From: Streptomyces sp. HUAS ZL42
GTDB lineage: Bacteria; Actinomycetota; Actinomycetes; Streptomycetales; Streptomycetaceae
Length of the DNA: 64,000 nt
Direction of reading: 5' to 3'
Assembly: GCF_040782645.1 (NCBI RefSeq)
Contig: NZ_CP160403.1
Location: forward strand, 7,351,001-7,415,000
This document shows positions 52,747 to 63,520 of the stretch, in pieces. Within the stretch, counting starts at the first letter, position 1, and each line of letters begins with the position of its first letter. The position numbers and the translations under genes were made by a program. The notes below the pieces were generated by a model that was not told where the DNA came from, made no database searches, and was given only the letters and a program-made list of their open reading frames with translations.

Positions 52747-53175
52747 ATGACCACTGCCGGAGACATCATGCACCGCGGCGCCCAGTGGATCCCCGCCCAC
52801 GAAACCCTGGACCGGGCCGCCCAGCTGATGCGCGACCTCAACGTCGGAGCCCTGCCGATCAGCGACCAGGACGAACGGCTCTGCGGCATCCTCACCGACC
52901 GCGACATCGTCGTCGGCTGCGTGGCCATGGGGCACGACCCCGCCGAGGTCACCGCGGGCGAGATGGCCCAGGGCACCCCGCGCTGGATCGACGCGAGCGC
53001 CGATGTCGGCGACGTGCTCCACGAGATGCAGGAGCACCAGATCCGCCGGCTTCCCGTGATCGAGAACAAGCGCCTGGTCGGCATGATCAGCGAGTCGGAC
53101 CTGGCCCGGCACCTGACCGAGGGTCAGATGGCCTCCTGGGCCGAGAGCGTCTACTCCCAGAGCCCGACCCGCTGA
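52747..53175 (+). CDS. CBS-domain pair protein
   Basis: 142-aa protein made of two CBS domains (about 8-62 and 73-128): TAGDIMHRGAQWIPAHETLDRAAQLMRDLNVGALPISDQD and TAGEMAQGTPRWIDASADVGDVLHEMQEHQIRRLPVIENKRLVGMISESDLARHL. Stand-alone CBS pairs bind adenosine nucleotides and signal energy state; in actinobacteria they are often hypoxia or stress induced. GGGAGG is just upstream of ATG 52747. Convergent with corA. Confidence 0.92.
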   Translation: MTTAGDIMHRGAQWIPAHETLDRAAQLMRDLNVGALPISDQDERLCGILTDRDIVVGCVAMGHDPAEVTAGEMAQGTPRWIDASADVGDVLHEMQEHQIRRLPVIENKRLVGMISESDLARHLTEGQMASWAESVYSQSPTR

Positions 53176-53196
53176 ACGTCTCGCTCAGCGGGGGCG

Positions 53197-54324
53197 TCAG
53201 AGCCAGCCGTTGCGCCGGAAACCGCGGTACAGGGTCAGGCAGGCTATGCCTATCACGCCCATCACCAGGGGATAGCCGAAGGTCCAGTGCAGTTCCGGCA
53301 TGTGGTCGAAGTTCATGCCGTACACCCCGCAGACCATCGTCGGAACAGCGATCACCGCGGCCCACGCCGTGATCTTCCGCATGTCCTCGTTCTGGGCGAC
53401 GGTGACCTGCGCCAGGTGAGCCTGCAGGATCGAGTTGAGCAGTTCGTCGAAGGCGGCGATCTGCTCCGTGGCCCGCAGCAGGTGGTCGGAGACGTCACGG
53501 AAGTAGGCCTGTATCTCCGGTTCGACCACCGGCACCGGCCGGTCGGCGAGCTCCAGCAGCGGCCGGCCGAGCGGGACCACGGCCCGCTTCAGCTCGAGGA
53601 GTTCGCGCTTGAGCTGGTAGATGCGGCCGGGGTCGGCCCGTGCGCCGTTCTCCGCGAAGACGTCCGTCTCCACCTGGTCGATGTCCGCCTGCACCGCGTC
53701 GATGACGTTGAGGTAGTCGTCGACCACGTGGTCCGCGATCGCGTGCAGCACCGCCGACGGCCCCTTGGCCAGCTGGCCGGGGTCGGACTCCAGCTCCTCG
53801 CGCAACGGGCCGAGCGAGCCGTGCCGTCCGTGCCGCACCGTGATCACGAAGTCGCGGCCGACGAACACCATGATCTCGCCGGTGTTCACCACCTCGCTCG
53901 TTGCGGTGAGTTCCTCGTGCTCGACGTAGCAGACGGTCTTGAAGACCGCGAACAGCGTCTCGCCGTACCGCTCCACCTTGGGGCGTTGATGGGCCTCGAT
54001 CGCGTCCTCGACCGCCAGCGGATGCAGGTCGAAGAGCTCGGCGATACCCGCGAACTCCTGATCGGTCGGCTCGTGCAGGCCGAGCCACACGAAACCGTGA
54101 CCGCTCTTGCGCACCCGCTCCACCGTGTCGACGAGATCGCTGCCGGCCGGAGCCCGGATGCCGTCCCGATAGTTCACGCAGTTCACCACCGACGAGCCCA
54201 GCGGGGACCGGGCGGGGTGGCTCAGGTCGACACGCGGGCGCCGCCGGGCCAGCCGTGCCACGTTGCGCAGACCGCCGACCTTGCCGAAGCCGGTGACCTT
54301 CCGCAGATTCCCTGCCATGGTCAT
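53197..54324 (-). CDS. corA: CorA-type magnesium/cobalt transporter
   Basis: 375-aa membrane channel of the CorA family (pentamer). Long N-terminal cytoplasmic domain, the stalk helix (VDDYLNVIDAVQADIDQVETDVFA... IYQLKRELLELKRAVVPLGRPL), then two C-terminal transmembrane helices (AWAAVIAVPTMVCGVYGMNF, GYPLVMGVIGIACLTLYRGF) with the hallmark YGMNF selectivity motif in the loop followed by the MPELHW segment. ATG 54324 is supported by AAGGAG six bases away. Substrate is Mg2+ or Co2+ by family. Confidence 0.93.
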   Translation of the reverse strand: MTMAGNLRKVTGFGKVGGLRNVARLARRRPRVDLSHPARSPLGSSVVNCVNYRDGIRAPAGSDLVDTVERVRKSGHGFVWLGLHEPTDQEFAGIAELFDLHPLAVEDAIEAHQRPKVERYGETLFAVFKTVCYVEHEELTATSEVVNTGEIMVFVGRDFVITVRHGRHGSLGPLREELESDPGQLAKGPSAVLHAIADHVVDDYLNVIDAVQADIDQVETDVFAENGARADPGRIYQLKRELLELKRAVVPLGRPLLELADRPVPVVEPEIQAYFRDVSDHLLRATEQIAAFDELLNSILQAHLAQVTVAQNEDMRKITAWAAVIAVPTMVCGVYGMNFDHMPELHWTFGYPLVMGVIGIACLTLYRGFRRNGWL

Positions 54325-54544
54325 CTGGATCTCCTTGCGTGGATCTCCCTCGCGCCGCATTTCTGCGCCCTGGCGCGCCAGTTTGCCAGGTCGGCGTATG
54401 TGGCGGGTAAGCCTGTGGAAACGGAAGGTTCCGCTTTGTTCCCGCCTGTGGACGGAGTGCATCCAGATATGCAGGCGTCGGACATCTCGTCGTACCGGAG
54501 CGTCGACCGCCTCGGACAAGTGGAGCAACTGGGATGATCACGAC

Positions 54545-55339
54545 ATGACGCGAATCGATGGGTATCTCCTCCACAACCAGCAGTCCGAGGCGGGCGAACG
54601 CTTCGACGCCTTGGCCACCCTCTTCGACCCCACGACGTTCCGGCACTTCGAAGGATTCGGCATCGGACCCGGCTGGCGCTGCTGGGAGGTCGGCGCCGGA
54701 GGCACCTCCGTGGTGTCCTGGCTGGCCAAGAAGGTCGGGCCCACGGGCAAGGTGGTCGCGACCGACATCGACACCTCCCGACTTGCCCCCGCAGCCCGGC
54801 CGCCGGTCGAGGTGCGCGTCCACGACGTCGGCGCCGAGGAGCCGCCGGCCGAGGGCTTCGATCTGGTGCACGCGCGGCTCGTCCTGGTCCATGTGCCGGA
54901 CCGGGAGCGGGCGTTGCGGTCGATGGTGAAGGCCCTGCGGTCCGGGGGACGGCTCCTGGTCGAGGACGCCGACCCCGCCCTGCAGCCCCTGATCTGCCCC
55001 GACGAGTACGGCCCCGAACAGAAGCTGGCCAACCGGCTCAGGCAGGGCTTCCGCAAGCTGCTCGCCGACCGCGGTGCCGACCTGTCCTACGGCCGCAGGC
55101 TCCCGCGGCTGCTGCGCGAGGCCGGCCTGGAGCGCGTGGCGGCCGACGCCTACTTTCCCATCACCTCGCCGGCCTGCGCCGCCCTGGAGTCCGCGACGGT
55201 CCGCCAGATCCGCACCGAACTCGTCGCCGCGGGCCTCGCCACAGACGAGGACGTCGACCGTCACCTGGCGAACATCGCGTCCGACGGCATGGACCTGGCC
55301 ACGGCACCGATGATCTCTGCGTGGGGGCGGAAGCCGTAG
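54545..55339 (+). CDS. Class I SAM-dependent methyltransferase
   Basis: 264-aa methyltransferase. Motif I CWEVGAGGTSVVSWLAKKVGPTGKVVATDID (about 46-76), then FDLVHARLVLVHVPDRERALRSMVKALRSGGRLLVEDAD. C-terminal part RLPRLLREAGLERVAADAYFPI. ATG 54545 has no strong ribosome site. Its 3' end (from 55303) is repeated again at 55406, see the repeat entry. Confidence 0.87.
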   Translation: MTRIDGYLLHNQQSEAGERFDALATLFDPTTFRHFEGFGIGPGWRCWEVGAGGTSVVSWLAKKVGPTGKVVATDIDTSRLAPAARPPVEVRVHDVGAEEPPAEGFDLVHARLVLVHVPDRERALRSMVKALRSGGRLLVEDADPALQPLICPDEYGPEQKLANRLRQGFRKLLADRGADLSYGRRLPRLLREAGLERVAADAYFPITSPACAALESATVRQIRTELVAAGLATDEDVDRHLANIASDGMDLATAPMISAWGRKP

Positions 55340-55625
55340 AGGCCGCCGCCGCGGCATCCGGCTCGGGCCCCGCAGCAGCGCGGCGGGGACGCGCCGGTGA
55401 GGCACGGTACCGGTGATCTCTGCGTGAGGGTGGAAGCCGTAGGGGATACCGGTCCGCGCGGAAGGGGGTGCGGCGCCACGGGCGGTATCCGTGACGTCAG
55501 CTCGGTGGTGTCGGTGGTCTGCCGCCGATCCGTTCCACCGCCCGCGCACCCGCCCGGCACCCCTCCACCGCCGCGGCATCCGGCTCGGCTCCCGCGAGCA
55601 GCGCGGCGAGGAACGCGCCGGTGAA
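55303..55625. repeat. Chimaeric duplication between methyltransferase and psuK genes
   Basis: The last 40 bp around the methyltransferase stop (55303-55342) recur at 55406-55445 with about five mismatches. Between the copies, 55346-55401 resembles the 3'-terminal part of the psuK gene at about 55566-55625. So the 157-bp gap holds partial copies of both flanking genes. Confidence 0.85.
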
Positions 55626-56459
55626 GGCGTCGCCGGCGCCCGTGGAGTCGCGGGGCGTCGCCGGTACCGCGGGGACACGGGCGAGCACGGTGCCGTTCCG
55701 GGCCACGAGCGCACCGTCCGCCCCCTGCTTGGCGACCACCAGCGGCACGTGGCGGCTCAGCTTGGCCGCCGCGTCCGCCGCATCGGGCAACCCCGTGAGC
55801 AGGCGTGCCTCGTCCCGGCTGGGCAGCAGGACGTCCACACCGTGGACGAGCTTCCGGAAACGGCCGACCCCCAGCGCCGCGAGGAAACCGGCCGACGCCG
55901 GATCGAGACTCACCGGCACTCCGCGCGCGCGTGCCGATTCCAGTGCCTCCGTCACCAGCGCCCGGGCCGTCTCGGAGAACAGCAGGTACCCCGACAGGTG
56001 CAGCAGGGCCACTCCGTCGAGCAGCGCGTCCGACCAGTCACCCGGGCCGAGCCGCAGGGACGCCCCGCTGTCGGTGAGGAATGTCCGCTCGGCCCCCGCA
56101 CCCGTGTCGACCAGGCAGATCACCGTCCCGGTCGGCGCCTGCGGGTCGACGACCAGACGGGGGCGGACCCCACAGGCCGTCAGCTCCCGCTCGTGCCAGG
56201 CCGCCGCGTCCGCGCCCACACGGCCCAGCAGCCGTACGTCCGCACAGCCCCAGTGGGCCGCCCAGCAGGCCACGTTGGCCCCCGCGCCACCCGGCAGGGT
56301 CCGGATTGCGGCAGCCGTGTCCGTGCCCGACGCGAGCGGCCCTTGGTGCCGGGCCACGACATCCGTGACCACGTCCCCGACGACCAGCAGTGCCCCACCC
56401 GGAGTGGCTGCGGCCCCCGCGGCTTCCGTGCCCGCGCCGAGCGGCGATCTCCCGCTCAC
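55497..56459 (-). CDS. psuK: PfkB-family kinase, probable pseudouridine kinase
   Basis: 320-aa sugar kinase of the PfkB/ribokinase family. N-terminal GGAGANVACWAAHWG, middle DTGAGAERTFLTDSGAS, and the C-terminal signature DSTGAGDAFTGAFLAALLAG with catalytic Asp. GTG 56459 overlaps the psuG stop (GTGA), so expression is coupled. The reaction inferred from context is pseudouridine to pseudouridine 5'-phosphate, the substrate of PsuG; the kinase's own specificity is not proven by sequence. Confidence 0.85.
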   Translation of the reverse strand: MSGRSPLGAGTEAAGAAATPGGALLVVGDVVTDVVARHQGPLASGTDTAAAIRTLPGGAGANVACWAAHWGCADVRLLGRVGADAAAWHERELTACGVRPRLVVDPQAPTGTVICLVDTGAGAERTFLTDSGASLRLGPGDWSDALLDGVALLHLSGYLLFSETARALVTEALESARARGVPVSLDPASAGFLAALGVGRFRKLVHGVDVLLPSRDEARLLTGLPDAADAAAKLSRHVPLVVAKQGADGALVARNGTVLARVPAVPATPRDSTGAGDAFTGAFLAALLAGAEPDAAAVEGCRAGARAVERIGGRPPTPPS

Positions 56460-57364
56460 ACCCCGGTCCAGGCCGCCGCGATCCGCGCCGCCAGCCGTAC
56501 GTTGCCGCGCACCGCCGCCAGATTGGCGCTCAGCGAGGCACCCTCGGTATGCCGCACCAGGTAGTCCAGCAGGAACGGCGTGACCGCCTGGCCGGTGACA
56601 CCCTCCGCCTCGCACGCGTGCAGGGCGTCGGTGAGCACGCGCGCGTGCAACTCGGGATCCAGCTGTTCCTCCTTGGGGACCGGATTGGCGACGATCAGGG
56701 CCGACTCCGGTACCCCCAGCGCGTCCTGCGCCCGCATGACGTCCGCCACCTGGTCCGGTGTGTCCAGCGTCCACTCCACCGCGTGTCCGGAATCGGACAG
56801 GTAGAAGCCGGGAAAGCGGTCCGTTCCGTATCCGGCCACCGCGACACCCAGCGTCTCCAGCCGCTGCAGCGTGGCAGGCACGTCCAGGATCGACTTCACC
56901 CCCGCGCACACGACCGTGATCCGCGTACGCGCCAGCAGCCCGAGGTCGGCCGACTCGTCCTGCGTCGCCGTCCACTCCCGGTGCACCCCGCCGAGGCCGC
57001 CCGTCGCGAAGACCCGCACGCCCGCCAGCGCCGCCAGCAGCGCGGTCGCCGACACCGTGGTCGCGCCGCTCGCGCCCGAGGCCACCGCGAGCGGCAGATC
57101 GCGGTGACCCAGCTTGCGGATCCCGTCCTCGTTGGCGACGCGTTCCAACTCCTCCTTGTCCAGGCCGACATGCGGCCGCCCGTCCAGCACGGCGATCGTC
57201 GCCGGTACGGCGCCTTCCTGCCGTACGACCGACTCCAGCTCCAGCGCCACCTGCAGATTGCGCGGACGAGGCAGCCCGTGCGCGATGATCGTGGACTCCA
57301 GGGCCACCACGGGTTGACGCGCGTCGATCGCCTCGCGCACCTCTTCGGACACCACCAGCACCAC
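56456..57364 (-). CDS. psuG: Pseudouridine-5'-phosphate glycosidase
   Basis: 302-aa enzyme that splits pseudouridine 5'-phosphate into uracil and ribose 5-phosphate. Family signatures are clear: VALESTIIAHGLPRPRNLQVALELE, VPATIAVLDGRPHVGL, AVASGASGATTVSATALLAALAGVRVFATGGLGGVHR, VCAGVKSILDVPATLQRLETLGVAVAGYGTDRFPGFYLSDSG and a PVPKEEQLDPE motif. GTG 57364 (VVLVVSEE) follows CAGGAGG at suitable spacing. First gene of a two-gene psuGK operon for salvage of modified nucleosides. Confidence 0.95.
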   Translation of the reverse strand: MVLVVSEEVREAIDARQPVVALESTIIAHGLPRPRNLQVALELESVVRQEGAVPATIAVLDGRPHVGLDKEELERVANEDGIRKLGHRDLPLAVASGASGATTVSATALLAALAGVRVFATGGLGGVHREWTATQDESADLGLLARTRITVVCAGVKSILDVPATLQRLETLGVAVAGYGTDRFPGFYLSDSGHAVEWTLDTPDQVADVMRAQDALGVPESALIVANPVPKEEQLDPELHARVLTDALHACEAEGVTGQAVTPFLLDYLVRHTEGASLSANLAAVRGNVRLAARIAAAWTGV

Positions 57365-57463
57365 GAGCCTGCCTCCTGTCTTTCGTTCTTCCCTCATCTC
57401 TGGCGGGCGACATGCCCGGTCAAACCCTTGCAACCTGTGGGGGACGACACCAGCCTGAGGTAC

Positions 57464-57892
57464 ATGACGGACAACACGACACGACTCGATCATGTCGTCC
57501 TCTGGGTGCGCGACCCGGTCGCCGCAGCCGACTTCTATGCGAAGGCCGTCGGCATGGAGCCCGTGAGGGTCACCGAATTCGCCGCGGGGACGGTGTCCTT
57601 CCCGTCCGTGCGGCTCAACGACGAGACGATCTTCGACCTCGCGCCGCTCTCCCTGGCCGAGCACATGAACATGCTCCCCGGCGCCGCCGAGAGCGCGGGC
57701 CACCCGGTCAACCACGTCTGCCTGGCCCTGCCCGGCGACGACTTCGACGCGCTGCGCACCCGTCTGGAGGAACGCTCGGTCCCCGTCTCGGACTTCTCCT
57801 ACGACTCCTACGGCGCCCGGGGCATGGCCCGTCGCAGCTTCTACTTCCGCGACCCGGACGGAAACGTCTTCGAGGCGCGCCACTACGACTAG
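57464..57892 (+). CDS. VOC (glyoxalase-type) family protein
   Basis: 142-aa vicinal-oxygen-chelate protein. Two beta-alpha-beta-beta-beta units: TRLDHVVLWVRDPVAAADFYAKAVGMEPV (metal His) and AGHPVNHVCLALPGDDFDALRTRLEERSV, ending SFYFRDPDGNVFEARHYD with the metal Glu. Could be a glyoxalase-like, dioxygenase or antibiotic-binding protein; no further assignment. ATG 57464 follows TGAGG. Divergent from psuG with 99 nt between starts. Confidence 0.88.
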   Translation: MTDNTTRLDHVVLWVRDPVAAADFYAKAVGMEPVRVTEFAAGTVSFPSVRLNDETIFDLAPLSLAEHMNMLPGAAESAGHPVNHVCLALPGDDFDALRTRLEERSVPVSDFSYDSYGARGMARRSFYFRDPDGNVFEARHYD

Positions 57893-57908
57893 GTGTACGG
57901 CCAGGCGG

Positions 57909-58463
57909 TCAGAACAGCGGCTCGGGGAGCACGCCCTCCAGGGCGAGCAGCTTCCGCTTGGTCTCCAGGCCGCCGCCGAATCCGCCGATGCCGCCGTCGC
58001 TCTCCACCACCCGATGGCAGGGCACGACGACCGGCAGCGGATTGGCGCCCATGGCCATCCCCACCGCCTGCGCCGCGCCCGGCTGACCGACCCGTCCGGC
58101 CAGGTCGCCGTACCCCACCACCGTGCCGTACGGCACGCCGGAGGCGAGCTCGCGCAGCACCTCGCGGTTGAAGCCGGAGATCAGCGACCAGTCCAGGGGC
58201 AGCTCGAAGTCACGCCGCTCACCCGCGAAGTACGCCTCGACCTGACGTATCGCCTCGGCCAGCAGTGGGGCGTCGGGTGCCTCGACGGGTTCCGCACCCA
58301 GCCGGGACGCGAGCCGGTCGAGCGCCTTGTCGCGGACCGCGTCCGTGGCGTGGAAGACGACGTTGACCAGGCCGTCGCCCGTCGCGACCAGCAGCAGCGG
58401 ACCGATGCCGGTGCCGACGACGGTCCACGCGACCTGCTGCTCGTACTGCCCATGGCTGTCCAT
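57909..58463 (-). CDS. ogt: Methylated-DNA-protein cysteine methyltransferase
   Basis: 184-aa O6-alkylguanine-DNA alkyltransferase that repairs O6-methylguanine by suicide alkyl transfer. Active site VVVPCHRVV with Cys149; helix-turn-helix part FNREVLRELASGVPYGTVVGYGDLA, and GGFGGGLETKRKLLALE. ATG 58463 has no ribosome site but lies 7 nt after the -10 element of a damage-type promoter, so it is probably leaderless. I use the symbol ogt for the class; it is not distinguished from ada C-domain or mgt by name. Confidence 0.93.
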   Translation of the reverse strand: MDSHGQYEQQVAWTVVGTGIGPLLLVATGDGLVNVVFHATDAVRDKALDRLASRLGAEPVEAPDAPLLAEAIRQVEAYFAGERRDFELPLDWSLISGFNREVLRELASGVPYGTVVGYGDLAGRVGQPGAAQAVGMAMGANPLPVVVPCHRVVESDGGIGGFGGGLETKRKLLALEGVLPEPLF

Positions 58464-58470
58464 GCGACCC

Positions 58471-58493
58471 ACCGTACGACTCGCCACTGACAA
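58471..58493 (-). promoter_or_regulatory. RecA-independent DNA-damage promoter (PafBC-type) of ogt
   Basis: On the minus strand: TTGTCAGTG (58493-58485), eight bases GCGAGTCG, and TACGGT (58476-58471), a perfect match to TTGTCRGTG-N8-TAnnnT. The -10 ends 7 nt before the ATG at 58463, predicting a leaderless transcript. Confidence 0.8.
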
Positions 58494-58532
58494 CGCACCG
58501 GGATCGGACACCGGCCCGGGGGAGGTGCGGGG

Positions 58533-59405
58533 TCAGCGCCCGTGCAGCGCCTTCCGCACCACGTCGGGCTTGTTGGTGATGATCCCGTCGACCCCGTACC
58601 CGGCGACGGTGCGGGCGGTGTCCGCGTCGTTGACGGTCCAGGTGAGGACGCGCAGCGGCCTGCCGTGCGGTCCGGTGAAGGAGTGGACGGCGGACACGTA
58701 GCTCTGGGACAGGGAGCGGTGGGAGGGGTTGATCTGGTCGGCGAAGGCCGCGTACGCGGGAAGGTCCCCGACGGCCGGGGCACCGAGAAGCCCGGTGGTG
58801 ACGGCGGGTTTCAGGTCGTGGACGGTGCGCAGGCTGTCCGCGCTGAAGCTCTGTACCACCAGCCGGCCGGTCAGGTGCCGGCGGTCGAGCCAGCCCTCGT
58901 TGCTCAGCAGCTTGAGGGTCTGCCGTTCGATGCCCGGGTACAGCTCGGGGTTCTTGATCTCCAGGAGCAGCTGCTGGTGATTGCGCTCGACGCGGTCCAC
59001 GTACTGCTTCAGCGTCGGCACGCGCGCGCCCGCGTACGCGGGACCGAACCAGCTCCCCGCGTCCAGGCGGGCGATCTCGGCGGCGGTGAAGTCCTTCACC
59101 TTCCACGGCGCACGGCCGGGGAAGACCTCCTCGACGTCGGTGGTGCGCCGCAGGCTGTCGTCGTGGATCACCACGAGTTCGCCGTCCTCGGTGCGCTGGA
59201 CGTCGTTCTCCACCCAGCCGATGCCGAGCTCGTCCGCCTTGTCGACGGCCGCCAGGGTGTTCTCGGGAGCGTAGGCGGAGGCGCCCCGGTGGGCGATGAC
59301 GGAAGGCCGCGCGGCGACGCCGGCCCCGGCATGGGGGGCGGGGAGCAGAAGGGCGGCGGCGCCCAGGAGCGCGGTGGTCGTGGCGGCAACTGCGCGCGCG
59401 TGCAT
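58533..59405 (-). CDS. Secreted glycerophosphodiester phosphodiesterase
   Basis: 290-aa exported enzyme that hydrolyses glycerophosphodiesters to glycerol 3-phosphate and an alcohol. Signal peptide (about 1-28, ARAVAATTTALLGAAALLLPAPHAGAG), then the GDPD motif IAHRGASAYAPENTLAAVDKADELGIGWVENDVQRTEDGELVVIHDDSLRRTT with metal ligands His and Glu/Asp, and VLTWTVNDADTARTVAGYGVDGIITNKPDVV. ATG 59405 with GAGGAG five bases upstream is preferred over ATG 59420. Confidence 0.93.
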   Translation of the reverse strand: MHARAVAATTTALLGAAALLLPAPHAGAGVAARPSVIAHRGASAYAPENTLAAVDKADELGIGWVENDVQRTEDGELVVIHDDSLRRTTDVEEVFPGRAPWKVKDFTAAEIARLDAGSWFGPAYAGARVPTLKQYVDRVERNHQQLLLEIKNPELYPGIERQTLKLLSNEGWLDRRHLTGRLVVQSFSADSLRTVHDLKPAVTTGLLGAPAVGDLPAYAAFADQINPSHRSLSQSYVSAVHSFTGPHGRPLRVLTWTVNDADTARTVAGYGVDGIITNKPDVVRKALHGR

Positions 59406-59680
59406 GCGTACTCCTCGCATCGAGCGATCACGGACAGCTCAACTCTGACAGCAGAGCGTCAACGATGGAGGGGTACAGGACGGCCACAGAATGAATGGAG
59501 TTGCCCGAGCCCTCTCACGGGTGCCGCACATTGGGGCAAGGCCGTGTTTCTTTGCCGGAAAATCGTTCGACCATTCAGGTGCGGGTCATACTCTCTGCGT
59601 CAACCCTGACCTCGTGCGGTCCTGGGAGGGGGCGCATTTCAGGGAATTCCGGGACGCAACAGGACGGAGGCCAGCCGGGC

Positions 59681-60547
59681 ATGCAAGGCACGGTCGACGG
59701 ATTCAGCTACGGACTCGTCACACCGCTGGTGGCCTACCTCATGGCCTGCCTCGGCGGCGCCCTCGGCCTGCGTTGCACCACCAGAGCCCTGCTGGTCGCC
59801 CACTCCTGGCGTCCCGGATGGCTCGCCCTCGGTTCGGCGGCGATCGGCTCCGGCATCTGGACCATGCATTTCGTGGCGATGATGGGCTTCACCGTGGAAG
59901 GTGCGCCGATCCACTACGACAAGCCGACGACGTACGCCAGCCTCGGTGTCGCCATCGTCATGGTCGGCATCGGAATCTTCATCGTCGGCTACAGGGGCGC
60001 GACAGGAACGGCGCTGTTCACCGGAGGCACCATCACCGGCCTGGGCATCGCCTCCATGCACTACCTGGGCATGGCCGGGATGCGCCTGAACGGAAAGCTG
60101 GAGTACAACACGCTCACCGTGGCCGCCTCCGTCGTGATAGCTATGGTGGCCGCCACCGCCGCCCTGTGGGCGGCCGGACAGGTCAGAGGGTTCCTGTGGA
60201 GCGTGGGCGCGAGCCTCGTCATGGGGCTTGCCGTCAGCGGCATGCACTACAGCGGCATGGCCGCCCTGAGCGTCCACCTTCACAACACGGGCACAGCTTC
60301 GGCGGGAGACTCGCCCGCTGCTCTGCTCGCGCCGATGCTGGTCGGCCCGCTCGCCTTCCTCTGCCTCGCGGGCGTCGTCGTGATGTTCGACCCGCTGATG
60401 GTCATGGGGAAGCCCGACTGGACCCCCGTCGAGCACAAGCCGGGCGTTCCGGCCCACGCCTCCGTCCCGCACTCCGCCCGGCGCGCCCCGCTGCGCACCC
60501 GACGCAAGGCGGGATCCCGAGAGTCCCGCGCTCCGCAGAACCGCTGA
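59681..60547 (+). CDS. MHYT-domain integral membrane sensor
   Basis: 288-aa membrane protein with seven predicted transmembrane helices and three MHYT motifs: TMHFVAM (about 61), SMHYLGM (about 125) and GMHYSGM (about 187). The histidines and methionines are proposed to bind a metal, sensing O2, CO or NO. Unlike many MHYT proteins it has no GGDEF/EAL or kinase output domain, only a basic C-terminal tail ([25 protein letters not shown]). ACGGAGG precedes ATG 59681 by 10 nt. Divergent from the GDPD gene; 275 bp between starts. Confidence 0.9.
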   Translation: MQGTVDGFSYGLVTPLVAYLMACLGGALGLRCTTRALLVAHSWRPGWLALGSAAIGSGIWTMHFVAMMGFTVEGAPIHYDKPTTYASLGVAIVMVGIGIFIVGYRGATGTALFTGGTITGLGIASMHYLGMAGMRLNGKLEYNTLTVAASVVIAMVAATAALWAAGQVRGFLWSVGASLVMGLAVSGMHYSGMAALSVHLHNTGTASAGDSPAALLAPMLVGPLAFLCLAGVVVMFDPLMVMGKPDWTPVEHKPGVPAHASVPHSARRAPLRTRRKAGSRESRAPQNR

Positions 60548-60557
60548 TCGCACCCCG

Positions 60558-60580
60558 TTGTCAGTGCGGGGTCGTACGGT
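60558..60580 (+). promoter_or_regulatory. RecA-independent DNA-damage promoter (PafBC-type) of uvrB
   Basis: TTGTCAGTG at 60558-60566, eight bases CGGGGTCG, and TACGGT at 60575-60580. The -10 ends 7 nt before ATG 60588, giving a leaderless transcript; the same spacing is seen at ogt and polA. Confidence 0.82.
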
Positions 60581-60587
60581 GGACTCC

Positions 60588-62735
<2,148 letters not shown>

Positions 62736-62809
62736 CCGGCCTGCGGTGCCCCGGCCGCGTACGCGCTGTGTTGCAAGACCGACACAAAGTGCGGACCTGG
62801 GTGCGGCAG

Positions 62810-62831
62810 TGTCAGTGCGCCTGCGTAATGT
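62810..62831 (+). promoter_or_regulatory. Candidate DNA-damage promoter upstream of terD
   Basis: TGTCAGTG at 62810-62817 (preceded by G), eight bases CGCCTGCG, and TAATGT at 62826-62831, the same motif as polA, ogt and uvrB. Transcription would start near 62838, about 50 nt before the GTG at 62889, so here the mRNA would have a leader. Confidence 0.65.
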
Positions 62832-62888
62832 TCTGGTCAACCGCGGGCTCCGCGGTAACAGGGGACTGCTCGAGAGGGGAATCAGCGC

Positions 62889-63467
62889 GTGACCGTCAAC
62901 ATGACCAAGGGTCAGGCCATCAGTCTGCAGAAGAACGACGGGGGCAGCCTGACCGCGGTGCGCATGGGTCTCGGCTGGCAGGCGGCCCCACGGCGCGGCC
63001 TGTTCGGCTCGCGTACACGGGAGATCGACCTGGACGCCTCCGCCGTCCTGTTCGCCGACAAGCAGCCGGTCGACGTCGTCTTCTTCCGTCACCTGGTGAG
63101 TGACGACGGCTCCGTGCGCCACACCGGCGACAACCTCGTCGGCGGTGTCGGCCAGGGTGGCGACGACGAGGCGATCCTCGTCGACCTGGCCCGCATCCCG
63201 GTCCACATCGACCAGATCGTCTTCACCGTGAACTCCTTCACGGGCCAGACGTTCCAGGAGGTGCAGAACGCGTTCTGCCGCCTGGTCGACGAGACCAACG
63301 GCCAGGAGCTCGCCCGCTACACGCTCGCGGGCGGCGGCGCCTACACGGCCCAGATCATGGCGAAGGTGCACCGGACGGGCACGGGCTGGACGATGACAGC
63401 CCTCGGCACCCCGGCCAACGGCCGTACCTTCCAGGACCTGATGCCGTCGATCCTGCCGCACCTGTAG
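62889..63467 (+). CDS. TerD family protein
   Basis: 192-aa TerD/TerE-type protein (tellurite resistance, calcium-binding stress family). MTKGQAISLQKNDGGSLTAVRMGLGWQAA at the start, then DLDASAVLFADKQPVDVVFFRHLVSDDGSVRHTGDNLVGG and DDEAILVDLARIPVHIDQIVFTVNSF. The acidic positions (DLDAS, GDNL.G...GDDE) are the usual Ca2+-binding places. GTG 62889 is preceded by GAGGGGAA. The gene lies downstream of a damage-type promoter and upstream of a second Ter-type gene, likely one operon. Confidence 0.93.
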   Translation: MTVNMTKGQAISLQKNDGGSLTAVRMGLGWQAAPRRGLFGSRTREIDLDASAVLFADKQPVDVVFFRHLVSDDGSVRHTGDNLVGGVGQGGDDEAILVDLARIPVHIDQIVFTVNSFTGQTFQEVQNAFCRLVDETNGQELARYTLAGGGAYTAQIMAKVHRTGTGWTMTALGTPANGRTFQDLMPSILPHL

Positions 63468-63520
63468 GAAGCGCCGCGAGCGGCACACGACACCACAACG
63501 ACACAGGGGGACGAAAGGCG

